A stretch of 5,021 nucleotides of DNA from DATMQA01 sp035566895 (GTDB taxonomy: Bacteria; Verrucomicrobiota; Verrucomicrobiia; Limisphaerales; UBA8199). Under the pieces are notes generated by a model. That model searched no databases. It saw only the letters and a list, made by a program, of their open reading frames with translations, and was not told the origin of the DNA. A program made the position numbers and the translations under genes. The first letter of the stretch is position 1. The number at the start of each line of letters is the position of its first letter. Where the stretch lies: NCBI GenBank assembly GCA_035566895.1, contig DATMQA010000210.1:1-5021 (forward strand), written 5' to 3'. Positions 1 to 5,021 of this stretch are shown piece by piece.

Positions 1-1105
1 GACGTCCGGTCAACAAGGACAGCCCGGCTTTGCGCATCGCCCAGAACAAGCCGGCCTCCGCCGGTGTCTTGAGAATGGTCTGACGCAACCCCAGCTTGCG
101 TTCCAGCAGGGCCGCGAGGCGCTCCTTTACGTCCCCAAAAAACTCCACCGCCAGGATTGATTGGCAGGGCTTGTGTTCCAGCTCCAGCAAATCGCGCGCC
201 GCCTGGAACTCGCGTTGCCCTCGGGTCTGGTCCAGCAGCACGCGGTCGAGGTGCTCGATAGCAGCCGGTTTCAAATCCAGCAACTCGACCGTCGCTTGCA
301 TCGCCTCGGCGACTGAGGCAAAGAAAATCAAACCCAGGCCTTTCTTTTTCGGCAGGGGGACAACCTTGATTTCGGCCGAAGTAATTGCCGCCAGAGTCCC
401 CTCGCTGCCGCACAACACGTGAATCAGGTTGTCCGGCTCCCGGGCGCAACGGTCGATGCCGTAGCCGGGCCAGCGTTTCAATAGACCCGCCGGGAACCGC
501 TCCTGAATCTCCAGCGAATGGAATCGGACCAGGTCCTGCACCAACTCACGCTGTTTCCGCAACGTGTCGTGAGCCGGACCCACCATCATGATGTCCCCCT
601 CGGCCGTGACGATTTCCAGCTCCTGGAGGTGGTCCGCAGTCGTGCCGTAAACCGGGGCATGTGAGCCGCTGGAATTGTTAGCGATCATGCCGCCGAGCGT
701 TGCCCGCGCGCTGGTCGCCACGTCGGGTCCAAAGCAAAACCCATGCGGCCGAAGGAAGTTGTTCAATTGGTCCAGCACCACACCCGGCCCGACGCGCACG
801 GTGCGCCGGTCCAGATCGAGGTCGGTGATTTGGCGATTGTACCGTGAGAAATCGATGACCAAGCCTTCCCCCAGCGCACCGCCGACGAGTCCCGTACCGG
901 CGCCGCGAGGGGTGACGGCCACGCCCGCCTGCGCCGCCGCCTGCAGCAACGCGCTGGCCTGTCGCGAATTCTTCGGAAACCCAACCGCCGCCGGCTCGAT
1001 GCGGTAGATCGAGGCATCGGTGGCGTAAAGCTGGCGCGTTAGATTGTCGAAGGCGAGCTCGCAGTTTGATCCCACGAGCGTCGCCTGTTGTTGGGCCGAG
1101 GTCAT
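1..1105 (-). CDS. FAD-linked oxidase, GlcD/YdiJ-type D-2-hydroxyacid dehydrogenase (N-terminal part, cut by window edge)
   Basis: This gene encodes a flavoprotein that probably oxidises a D-2-hydroxyacid such as D-lactate or D-2-hydroxyglutarate to the 2-oxoacid; the exact substrate cannot be read from the sequence. The 368 visible residues contain an FAD-binding type 4 (PCMH) domain at about 38-250. Its markers are TPRGAGTGLVGGAL (65-78), the LGGMIANNSSGSH block (137-149) followed by YGTTADHLQELEIVTAEG (153-170), and the CGSEGTLAAIT block (232-242). The start of the FAD-oxidase C-terminal domain follows from about 258. The segment AGLFWAMRKAGLSLL (351-365) resembles large YdiJ-like proteins of roughly 900-1000 residues that continue into a 4Fe-4S domain; that domain would lie beyond the left edge. 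The ATG at 1105 is well fixed because an in-frame TGA lies four codons upstream (1117-1115). No clear Shine-Dalgarno is seen. The rhomboid gene lies 86 bases upstream on the same strand. Family assignment is firm; the YdiJ-like subfamily is inferred. Confidence 0.9.
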   Translation of the reverse strand, partial: MTSAQQQATLVGSNCELAFDNLTRQLYATDASIYRIEPAAVGFPKNSRQASALLQAAAQAGVAVTPRGAGTGLVGGALGEGLVIDFSRYNRQITDLDLDRRTVRVGPGVVLDQLNNFLRPHGFCFGPDVATSARATLGGMIANNSSGSHAPVYGTTADHLQELEIVTAEGDIMMVGPAHDTLRKQRELVQDLVRFHSLEIQERFPAGLLKRWPGYGIDRCAREPDNLIHVLCGSEGTLAAITSAEIKVVPLPKKKGLGLIFFASVAEAMQATVELLDLKPAAIEHLDRVLLDQTRGQREFQAARDLLELEHKPCQSILAVEFFGDVKERLAALLERKLGLRQTILKTPAEAGLFWAMRKAGLSLLTGR

Positions 1106-1116
1106 CGCGCTGGCTC

Positions 1117-1145
1117 AGCTTATGAGCGGCCACGGGCCTTTTCAA
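1117..1145 (-). promoter_or_regulatory. Weak candidate promoter for the FAD-linked oxidase
   Basis: On the minus strand a TTGAAA box (1145-1140) is followed after exactly 17 bases by TAAGCT (1122-1117). The -35 matches the sigma-70 consensus at five of six bases, the -10 at only three. Transcription would begin within about ten bases of the ATG at 1105, giving a nearly leaderless message, which would fit the lack of a ribosome binding site. The 86-base gap after the rhomboid gene would also allow read-through from upstream. This is pattern matching only. Confidence 0.22.
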
Positions 1146-1191
1146 CGCCCAAAGACGGAGCGGCGGACAGCCAGGTCAATCGAGCAATCTC

Positions 1192-2067
1192 TCAGATCGC
1201 CAGCCCTGATTCCGGCTTTTTCGACTCCGCGCGCCGCTGGTACTTCCCCGAAACCTCCTCCAGCAAACCCTTCTCCTCCGCGCTCAGGCTTCCGATCCCG
1301 CTTTTGGCCAGCTTTTCGAGAATCCTGTCCACCTCCAGATTCTCTCGTCTGGGCTTCACCACACTTGCGCCGCGGTTTCTCTTCCACCAGCCCGTAAACG
1401 AGAAGTTTTCCAAGGGCAGCGGGTTGATCCACAGATACGCGAGCAAAACGCCGGCACTCGTCAGCACAATGAGAAACACGCTCAGGTTTTCACGCACCAT
1501 TTCGGGGCGCAGGCCGGCGGCAATCAACAAACCCACCATCGCTCCGCCGAGATGCGCATCGTGGCCGACATTGTCCCGGCCCGCCCTCATCGCAAAGAAG
1601 GACAGGCTCATAAACCCGATCGCATAGAGCCAGCCCGGGACGAAAACCGGAATGAACATCAAACTGATCCGGCTGCCGGGAAACAGAAGGATGTAGGCGA
1701 AAATAATCCCGCACACGCCCCCCGAAGCCCCGTAGGCGAGGTACTCATGATGACGATGGATATAGAGCGAAAGCAGGTTCCCGCCCACAATCGCTCCCAA
1801 ATAAACCAGAAGGAAGTTGCTGTGCCCTAACTCCCATTCGACCCGGCCTCCGAAAAAATAAAGACTCATCATGTTCAGCAACAGATGGCGCCAGTCCGCG
1901 TGCAAAAACCCGGAGGTTAACAGCCGGTAATACTCCTTGCCTGCCAGAATGCTTTCCGGATGAAAAATGTATTTATCCTCGATCCTCCGGCTGCTGAATC
2001 CCAAAAACGAAACCAAGCCGGTAATGACCAGGATGAGGCCATTGCAGAGTCCGATTGGCGGATACAT
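1192..2067 (-). CDS. Rhomboid family intramembrane serine protease with C-terminal helical domain
   Basis: This is a polytopic membrane protease that cuts transmembrane segments of other proteins; its substrate is unknown. With the ATG at 2067 it has 291 residues. Catalytic features are intact: HxxxN (H61, N65) in the HLLLN helix, the GASG motif with nucleophile S115, and the catalytic histidine in AHLGG (H172). These match GlpG H150/N154, S201 and H254. About six to seven hydrophobic segments run from residue 8 to about 213. The soluble tail has the form VDRILEKLAKSGIGSLSAEE, a helical segment (about 246-280) like the DUF6576-type tail seen on rhomboids of Bacteroidota and PVC bacteria. The frame stays open upstream to a TTG at 2121 (309 residues), but its AGGA touches that codon with no spacing and the extra 18 residues look unlike rhomboid sequence, so ATG 2067 is preferred. 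The family call is firm; the start is moderately sure. Confidence 0.93.
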   Translation of the reverse strand: MYPPIGLCNGLILVITGLVSFLGFSSRRIEDKYIFHPESILAGKEYYRLLTSGFLHADWRHLLLNMMSLYFFGGRVEWELGHSNFLLVYLGAIVGGNLLSLYIHRHHEYLAYGASGGVCGIIFAYILLFPGSRISLMFIPVFVPGWLYAIGFMSLSFFAMRAGRDNVGHDAHLGGAMVGLLIAAGLRPEMVRENLSVFLIVLTSAGVLLAYLWINPLPLENFSFTGWWKRNRGASVVKPRRENLEVDRILEKLAKSGIGSLSAEEKGLLEEVSGKYQRRAESKKPESGLAI

Positions 2068-2114
2068 AAGCACCGTCGCTTGTCCCGTGTCGCCGTTTTC
2101 GGCAGGCGGGGCGC

Positions 2115-2143
2115 AGAACAATCCTAAAGCGAGACCGGGTCAA
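2115..2143 (-). promoter_or_regulatory. Weak candidate promoter for the rhomboid gene
   Basis: On the minus strand TTGACC (2143-2138) lies 17 bases from TGTTCT (2120-2115). The -35 is good (five of six), the -10 poor (three of six). Transcription would begin near 2108, which agrees with the ATG at 2067 and would rule out the upstream TTG at 2121 as the start codon. Evidence is spacing and box similarity only. Confidence 0.25.
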
Positions 2144-2169
2144 AAATCCAGCTCCATTTTGCGGGTTTC

Positions 2170-2182
2170 GCCCGTCACGGGC
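2170..2182. repeat. Short perfect palindrome GCCCGT-C-ACGGGC
   Basis: Two 6-base arms flank a single central C. The one-base centre is too small for a hairpin loop without opening the inner pairs, and no T-run follows, so a terminator is unlikely. It could be a protein-binding site. It shares the 8-mer CCCGTCAC with the repeat inserted in aas (4659-4666), which may be chance in GC-rich DNA. Confidence 0.4.
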
Positions 2183-2218
2183 CTCAGGTGAAAGCGTCGC
2201 CGGAATGCGCCCGTCTTG

Positions 2219-2241
2219 GGAGCAGCGAGGTCGGCTGCTCC
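2219..2241. repeat. Perfect 8-bp inverted repeat (hairpin), possible dispersed palindromic repeat
   Basis: The arms GGAGCAGC (2219-2226) and GCTGCTCC (2234-2241) are perfect inverses around the 7-base loop GAGGTCG. No U-tract follows on either strand, and the site lies upstream of two divergent genes, so a rho-independent terminator is unlikely. A compact GC-rich hairpin in an intergenic space is typical of REP-like or other dispersed palindromes; that reading is inference, because only one copy is visible here. Confidence 0.6.
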
Positions 2242-2299
2242 GTAAGGTGCGAATTCTCGGACGTTCTCATCCTTCACCGGGGCTCTGCCAGGCTGTTTG

Positions 2300-2340
2300 G
2301 ATTGTTGTTGCTATATAGACAATCTCGTGATAAACAATTG
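2300..2340 (+). promoter_or_regulatory. AT-rich promoter/operator region of marR with inverted repeat
   Basis: The base composition drops sharply here compared with the flanks. GATTGT (2300-2305) and ACAATC (2319-2324) form a perfect 6-bp inverted repeat with a 13-base spacer. An overlapping 18-base reading from 2305 to 2322 (TTGT...ACAA) is symmetric at six of nine positions. ACAAT recurs at 2334-2338, followed by the palindrome CAATTG (2335-2340). TATATA (2312-2317) in the middle could be a -10 box; TTGTTG (2305-2310) with GATAAA (2329-2334), 18-base spacing, is another option and would give a leaderless marR message. MarR proteins commonly bind such AT-rich palindromes over their own promoters, so autoregulation is likely but inferred. 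Confidence 0.5.
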
Positions 2341-2342
2341 CT

Positions 2343-2810
2343 ATGAAAACGACAGCGGCCCTTGCCGGCCCACGTTACGAAGTTCTCCTTCAGCTTTTGC
2401 GCACGGCCGATACCATATGGAATGCCAGCCGCGTTTTCTTCGCGCGCTGGGACCTCAGTCCCAGCCAATTCAACATCCTGAACCTCCTTCACGCCCATCC
2501 CCACGGCCTGTCCCAAAGCGAATTGAGCCGCCTGCTCATTACCCATCGTTCGAATGTGACAGGGTTGGTGGACCGGCTGGAGAAACGGGCATGGGTCGAA
2601 CGAAGGGAAGTCGCCGCCGACCGCCGGGCTTACCAGGTGGTGCTCACGCGCACCGGGGCCGCCCTGCTCAAGGAAATTCTTCCCCGGTATTATAAGGAAG
2701 CCCAACAAGTGTGCGGCCAGCTTCCGCCCGGGCGAACTCTGCAGTTTATCGCCGATTTGCAGGGCGTTGCGCAAAATGCGGAGCGCCTCACCGCCCGGCT
2801 GCCGGACTAA
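2343..2810 (+). CDS. MarR family winged-helix transcriptional regulator
   Basis: This 155-residue protein has the usual MarR length and layout: N-terminal dimerisation helix (about 10-36), LSPSQFNILNLL (38-49), and the winged helix-turn-helix. The recognition region is LSQSELSRLLITHRSNVTGL (56-75), followed by VDRLEKRAWVERR, and the wing is marked by DRRAYQVVLTRTG (93-105). C-terminal helices (about 108-153) complete the dimer interface. MarR proteins act as dimers that usually repress nearby genes and release DNA when a small ligand, often phenolic, lipidic or oxidising, is present. The ligand here cannot be read. The gene precedes the micro-ORF and aas with almost no space, so it probably controls lipid recycling and itself. 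No Shine-Dalgarno precedes the ATG at 2343, whose immediate upstream sequence is ACAATTGCT. The family call is firm; the regulated targets are inferred. Confidence 0.92.
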   Translation: MKTTAALAGPRYEVLLQLLRTADTIWNASRVFFARWDLSPSQFNILNLLHAHPHGLSQSELSRLLITHRSNVTGLVDRLEKRAWVERREVAADRRAYQVVLTRTGAALLKEILPRYYKEAQQVCGQLPPGRTLQFIADLQGVAQNAERLTARLPD

Positions 2811-2816
2811 ACTTTC

Positions 2817-2879
2817 ATGATTACCGCCAGCAAAAGCGCCGCACCGGTGGAAAAAGACTTCCGGGCGTTTGAACTATGA
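2817..2879 (+). CDS. Micro-ORF of 20 codons between marR and aas, possible translational-coupling leader
   Basis: An ATG six bases after the marR stop opens a 20-codon frame (MITASKSAAP, then VEKDFRAFEL). It ends with a TGA at 2877-2879 that overlaps the aas ATG at 2876-2878 in an ATGA stop-start arrangement. No ribosome binding site stands at the right distance before aas, so ribosomes finishing this frame could re-initiate on aas. The peptide has no recognisable motif or signal sequence. It could equally be a chance frame in a 65-base spacer; the stop-start overlap is the only positive sign. Confidence 0.35.
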   Translation: MITASKSAAPVEKDFRAFEL

Positions 2880-5021
2880 TAAAGACCTTCATCCGCTGGT
2901 GCCTTCGTTTGCTTTACAGCTTCCGCAGCCATAACGAAGCCGTGTTGCAGACCCCGGGACCAGTGTTGCTGCTGCCCAACCACGTGTCCTGGTGGGATTG
3001 GGCGCTAATCGGGGTGTGCCTTGCCGATGATTGGCGATTTGTCACTTCGGCGGCCACCGCCAAACTGAGTTGGATTCACAAACGCATCATGGTCAACCGG
3101 CGCACCTTCCCAGTTGACCTGAACTCGCCTTACGCCGTCAAACACATGGCCGAGTACTTGCAAAAGGGAGGCCGGTTGGTCCTCTTCCCCGAAGGTCAAC
3201 TCTCTCGAACCGGTTCCTTGATGAAGCTTTTTGATGGCACGGGTTTCCTGATCTCCAAGACCCACCCCAAAGTCATCACGGCCTGCATTCGCGGCGCACA
3301 CCGGCTCCCGTTTTCACCGAGCCCCAACCGCAAGCAATGGTTTCCTCGGGTTTCGGTGCATTTCAGTCCGATCCTGGTTCCGCCGGACCTGGGGCACGTC
3401 CCCGTTACCGACGCGCGCACCCGGTTGACGGACTGGTTGCGAGACCGAATGGTGGCACAAAAGTTCGAAACGGAAATGGAGTTCGGACCGGCGACAGTGT
3501 CCGAGGCGATCGCGGCCACCGCGCGGCAGCAACCGGGCCATGTGTTCTTGCAGGACGTTACGATGCAAAAGTTGACCGGCCGGCGATTGCTGCTGGGGGC
3601 GGACCTGCTGCGAGCAAAGTGGCAGGAGCGATTCGGCGGCGCCGAAGAGCGCATCGGCGTGCTGTTGCCCAACGTCAACGCAATGCCGGTCGTGGTCTTG
3701 AGCCTGTGGGCTGCCAATAAAATTCCCGCCATCCTGAACTACACTACCGGCCCCGCCGTGCTCCTGGGTTGTGCCCGCCTGGCCGGCCTTCGCCGCGTCA
3801 TCACGTCGCGCAGTTTCATCGATCGGTTCAAGCTCGAGGTGGAACCCCTCCGGGGCGCCGGCATCGAATTGATTTTTCTGGAAGACGTGCGCGCTGGAGT
3901 CACCCGGGCGCAGAGGCTCATGGCCCTGGCGCTTTCCCTGCTTCGCTCACCTCTTATCAATCCACATTCATCGGCTGAAGCGACGGCCGTCATCCTTTTC
4001 ACCAGCGGCTCCGAGGGCGACCCCAAGGGGGTTGAGCTGACTCACCGGAACCTGCTGGCCAACATCCGCCAGATGCTTTCGGTGATCGACCTTATGGATA
4101 CCGACAGGTTCTTCAACGCGCTGCCGCTGTTCCATAGTTTCGGATTGACCGTCGGCTTGCTCTTGCCGTTGCTTACCGGCTCGTTCGTCTTCCTATATCT
4201 CTCGCCTTTGCATTATCGGGTCGTCACCGCGGCATTTTACAACCTGCACTGCACTGTCTTTTTCGCGACCAACACCTTTCTGAGAGGTTATGCCCGCAAA
4301 GCTCACCCGTATGATTTTCGCACGCTGCGCTACTTGTTTGCCGGAGCGGAAAAGCTCCAGGAAACGACCAGCGGAACCTGGATGCGCAAGTTCGGCGTGC
4401 GCGTTCTGGAGGGCTATGGCGCGACCGAATGCAGCCCCTGCCTCAGTGCGAATTTGCCGGTCCGCCTCCGGTACGGCTCGGCCGGCCAATTCCTGCCGGG
4501 CATCGAATACCGTCTCGAACCAGTTACAGGGTTGGAAGAGTTCAACGTCGCTCCGGAAAGTGACAAAAGGCCAGTGCCGAGTGACGAAGACCAGACGGCA
4601 GCGGCGTCCTCGTCACCCTTCACAGGTCATCCGTCACCTTCCGCTTCGTCACGAGTCACCCGTCACCCGTCAATGCCGGGGAGGCTTTTCGTGCGCGGGC
4701 CGAACGTGATGAAAGGCTACTTGAACGCGGAGGCGAACGCGAAATTCCGAGCTCTCGGCGGCTGGTATGATACCGGCGACATCGTGAGCGTGGACGCCGA
4801 CGGCTACCTCCAGATCCGTGGGCGAATGAAGCGCTTCGCCAAGGTGAGTGGTGAGATGGTAAGCCTAACGGCGGTGGAGGAGGCTTTGGCTGGTGCCTTT
4901 CCGCGCTACGGCCTGCACTGCCAGATCGCCGTGATCACGCGTCCAGAAGAGAACAAAGGCGAAGCGCTCATCGCCGTGACCAACGAACCAAAGCTCACGC
5001 TCGAGGAAATCCGCGACGCGA
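2876..5021 (+). CDS. aas: Bifunctional Aas: 2-acylglycerophosphoethanolamine acyltransferase / acyl-ACP synthetase (C-terminus cut by window edge)
   Basis: Aas activates free fatty acids onto acyl carrier protein and transfers them to lysophospholipid at the inner membrane, repairing lysophosphatidylethanolamine. The first 715 residues are visible. The PlsC domain (about 1-190) has the HX4D motif H36/D41 in NHVSWWDW, FPEGQLS (104-110), and the RTGSLMKLFDGTGF block (111-124). The adenylation domain (about 225 to end) has LFTSGSEGDPKG (374-385), LPLFHSFGLTVGLLLPLLTG (416-435), EGYGATE (512-518), YDTGD (631-635) with ATP-contacting D635, and GRMKRFAKVSGEMVS (649-663). The order and blocks match E. 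coli Aas (719 residues) closely. About 50 residues, including the catalytic A10 lysine, lie beyond the window. Residues about 556-601 are an in-frame repeat-derived insertion absent from E. coli Aas. No LplT-like transporter is fused or adjacent in view. The ATG at 2876 overlaps the stop of the preceding micro-ORF and lacks its own Shine-Dalgarno. Confidence 0.93.
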   Translation, partial: MIKTFIRWCLRLLYSFRSHNEAVLQTPGPVLLLPNHVSWWDWALIGVCLADDWRFVTSAATAKLSWIHKRIMVNRRTFPVDLNSPYAVKHMAEYLQKGGRLVLFPEGQLSRTGSLMKLFDGTGFLISKTHPKVITACIRGAHRLPFSPSPNRKQWFPRVSVHFSPILVPPDLGHVPVTDARTRLTDWLRDRMVAQKFETEMEFGPATVSEAIAATARQQPGHVFLQDVTMQKLTGRRLLLGADLLRAKWQERFGGAEERIGVLLPNVNAMPVVVLSLWAANKIPAILNYTTGPAVLLGCARLAGLRRVITSRSFIDRFKLEVEPLRGAGIELIFLEDVRAGVTRAQRLMALALSLLRSPLINPHSSAEATAVILFTSGSEGDPKGVELTHRNLLANIRQMLSVIDLMDTDRFFNALPLFHSFGLTVGLLLPLLTGSFVFLYLSPLHYRVVTAAFYNLHCTVFFATNTFLRGYARKAHPYDFRTLRYLFAGAEKLQETTSGTWMRKFGVRVLEGYGATECSPCLSANLPVRLRYGSAGQFLPGIEYRLEPVTGLEEFNVAPESDKRPVPSDEDQTAAASSSPFTGHPSPSASSRVTRHPSMPGRLFVRGPNVMKGYLNAEANAKFRALGGWYDTGDIVSVDADGYLQIRGRMKRFAKVSGEMVSLTAVEEALAGAFPRYGLHCQIAVITRPEENKGEALIAVTNEPKLTLEEIRDA
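4541..4678. repeat. GTGAC/GTCAC palindromic repeat element inserted in frame within aas
   Basis: About 138 bases separate codons that are neighbours in E. coli Aas: VTGLEE (550-555) before, GRLFVRGPN (602-610) after. The left part has GTGAC at 4560 and 4581. The right part has the inverse GTCAC at 4612, 4633, 4648, 4655 and 4662. GTGACGAAGAC (4581-4591) pairs at 10 of 11 positions with GTCCTCGTCAC (4606-4616) around a 14-base loop. GTGACGAAG also has a perfect inverse at 4644-4652. The translated product is rich in Ser, Pro, Asp and Thr (ESDKRPVPSDEDQ, then SSSPFTGHPSPSASS), looks disordered, and contains no stop. Borders are approximate because only the protein comparison defines them. Confidence 0.7.

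Larger units (their letters stand above)
2068..2342. other. Divergent intergenic region between the rhomboid gene and marR
   Basis: These 275 bases hold no convincing gene. Going left to right they contain the weak promoter of the rhomboid gene, a 13-base perfect palindrome (2170-2182), a perfect 8-bp hairpin (2219-2241), and an AT-rich stretch with an inverted repeat immediately before marR. An open frame on the minus strand enters from the marR side (2774 to 2274) but is antisense to marR and resembles nothing. The middle part, roughly 2183-2218 and 2242-2290, shows nothing I can name. Confidence 0.6.

Noticed and set aside
678..1145. 155-codon minus-strand open frame
   Set aside because: It overlaps the FAD-linked oxidase in another frame, is dominated by Arg, Gly and Ala, and matches no family. 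The oxidase frame carries clear FAD-binding motifs over the same bases.
1088..1627. 179-codon plus-strand open frame
   Set aside because: It is antisense to the rhomboid gene and the start of the oxidase, and its translation is low-complexity Ser/Pro/Arg without domain features.
2068..2121. TTG at 2121 as the start of the rhomboid gene
   Set aside because: The AGGA before it abuts the start codon with no spacing, and the 18 added residues are polar and unlike rhomboid N-termini. The ATG at 2067 begins right before the first membrane segment.
2274..2774. 166-codon minus-strand open frame opposite marR
   Set aside because: It is antisense to a well-supported MarR protein and shows no recognisable motif. 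It would also run through the marR promoter.
2811..2875. N-terminal MFS transporter fused to Aas, as in some MFS-PlsC-AMP ligase proteins
   Set aside because: Only 65 bases separate marR from the aas start, with an in-frame layout that cannot hold a transporter, and no membrane segments precede the PlsC domain.
3196..3732. 178-codon minus-strand open frame opposite aas
   Set aside because: It is a shadow of the PlsC-to-adenylation linker of Aas. The Aas frame matches the known family throughout this stretch.
4611..4672. Clustered CGTCACC units as a CRISPR array or tandem repeat
   Set aside because: The units are only 5-7 bases with irregular spacing and no spacers of constant length, and they have inverted partners on the left side. 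A palindromic repeat element explains them better.
4541..4678. Frameshift or pseudogenisation of aas by the inserted repeat
   Set aside because: The same frame is open before, through and after the insert, and the motifs on both sides (EGYGATE and YDTGD) are intact in that frame.

Overview
The window holds two short gene sets that diverge from an intergenic region at about 2068-2342. On the minus strand are a rhomboid intramembrane protease with a short helical cytoplasmic tail (2067 down to 1192) and, 86 bases downstream, the N-terminal 368 residues of an FAD-linked oxidase of the GlcD/YdiJ D-2-hydroxyacid dehydrogenase type, cut by the left edge. On the plus strand are a MarR-family regulator (2343-2810), a 20-codon micro-ORF (2817-2879), and the first 715 residues of a two-domain Aas-type protein (from 2876), cut by the right edge. 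Aas joins a PlsC-like lysophospholipid acyltransferase to an acyl-ACP synthetase.

The DNA is GC-rich, apart from an AT-rich island just before marR, and good Shine-Dalgarno sequences are mostly missing. The rhomboid plus C-terminal helical domain, the YdiJ-like oxidase, and dispersed GTGAC-type repeats that read as 'SDK..V.SD' when translated suggest a Verrucomicrobiota-like bacterium (possibly Limisphaerales/Pedosphaera-like, soil or aquatic). This is inference from style; there is no rRNA or phylogenetic marker here.

The plus-strand genes look like one transcription unit: marR, micro-ORF and aas are separated by 6 bases and then a 4-base ATGA overlap. This suggests a local regulator controlling lysophospholipid/fatty-acid recycling at the inner membrane. 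A palindromic AT-rich site directly before marR is a good candidate operator. The minus-strand pair shows no obvious functional link to it.

The most unusual observation is a segment of about 46 codons inserted in frame into the adenylation domain of Aas (residues about 556-601, bases about 4541-4678). It sits exactly between two blocks that are adjacent in E. coli Aas as I recall it. It is made of GTGAC units on the left and inverted GTCAC units on the right, can fold into a hairpin, and contains no stop codon. It looks like a palindromic repeat element that has settled inside a coding gene, comparable in concept to Rickettsia palindromic elements. A second, perfect 8-bp hairpin (2219-2241) lies in the intergenic region and may be another dispersed repeat.
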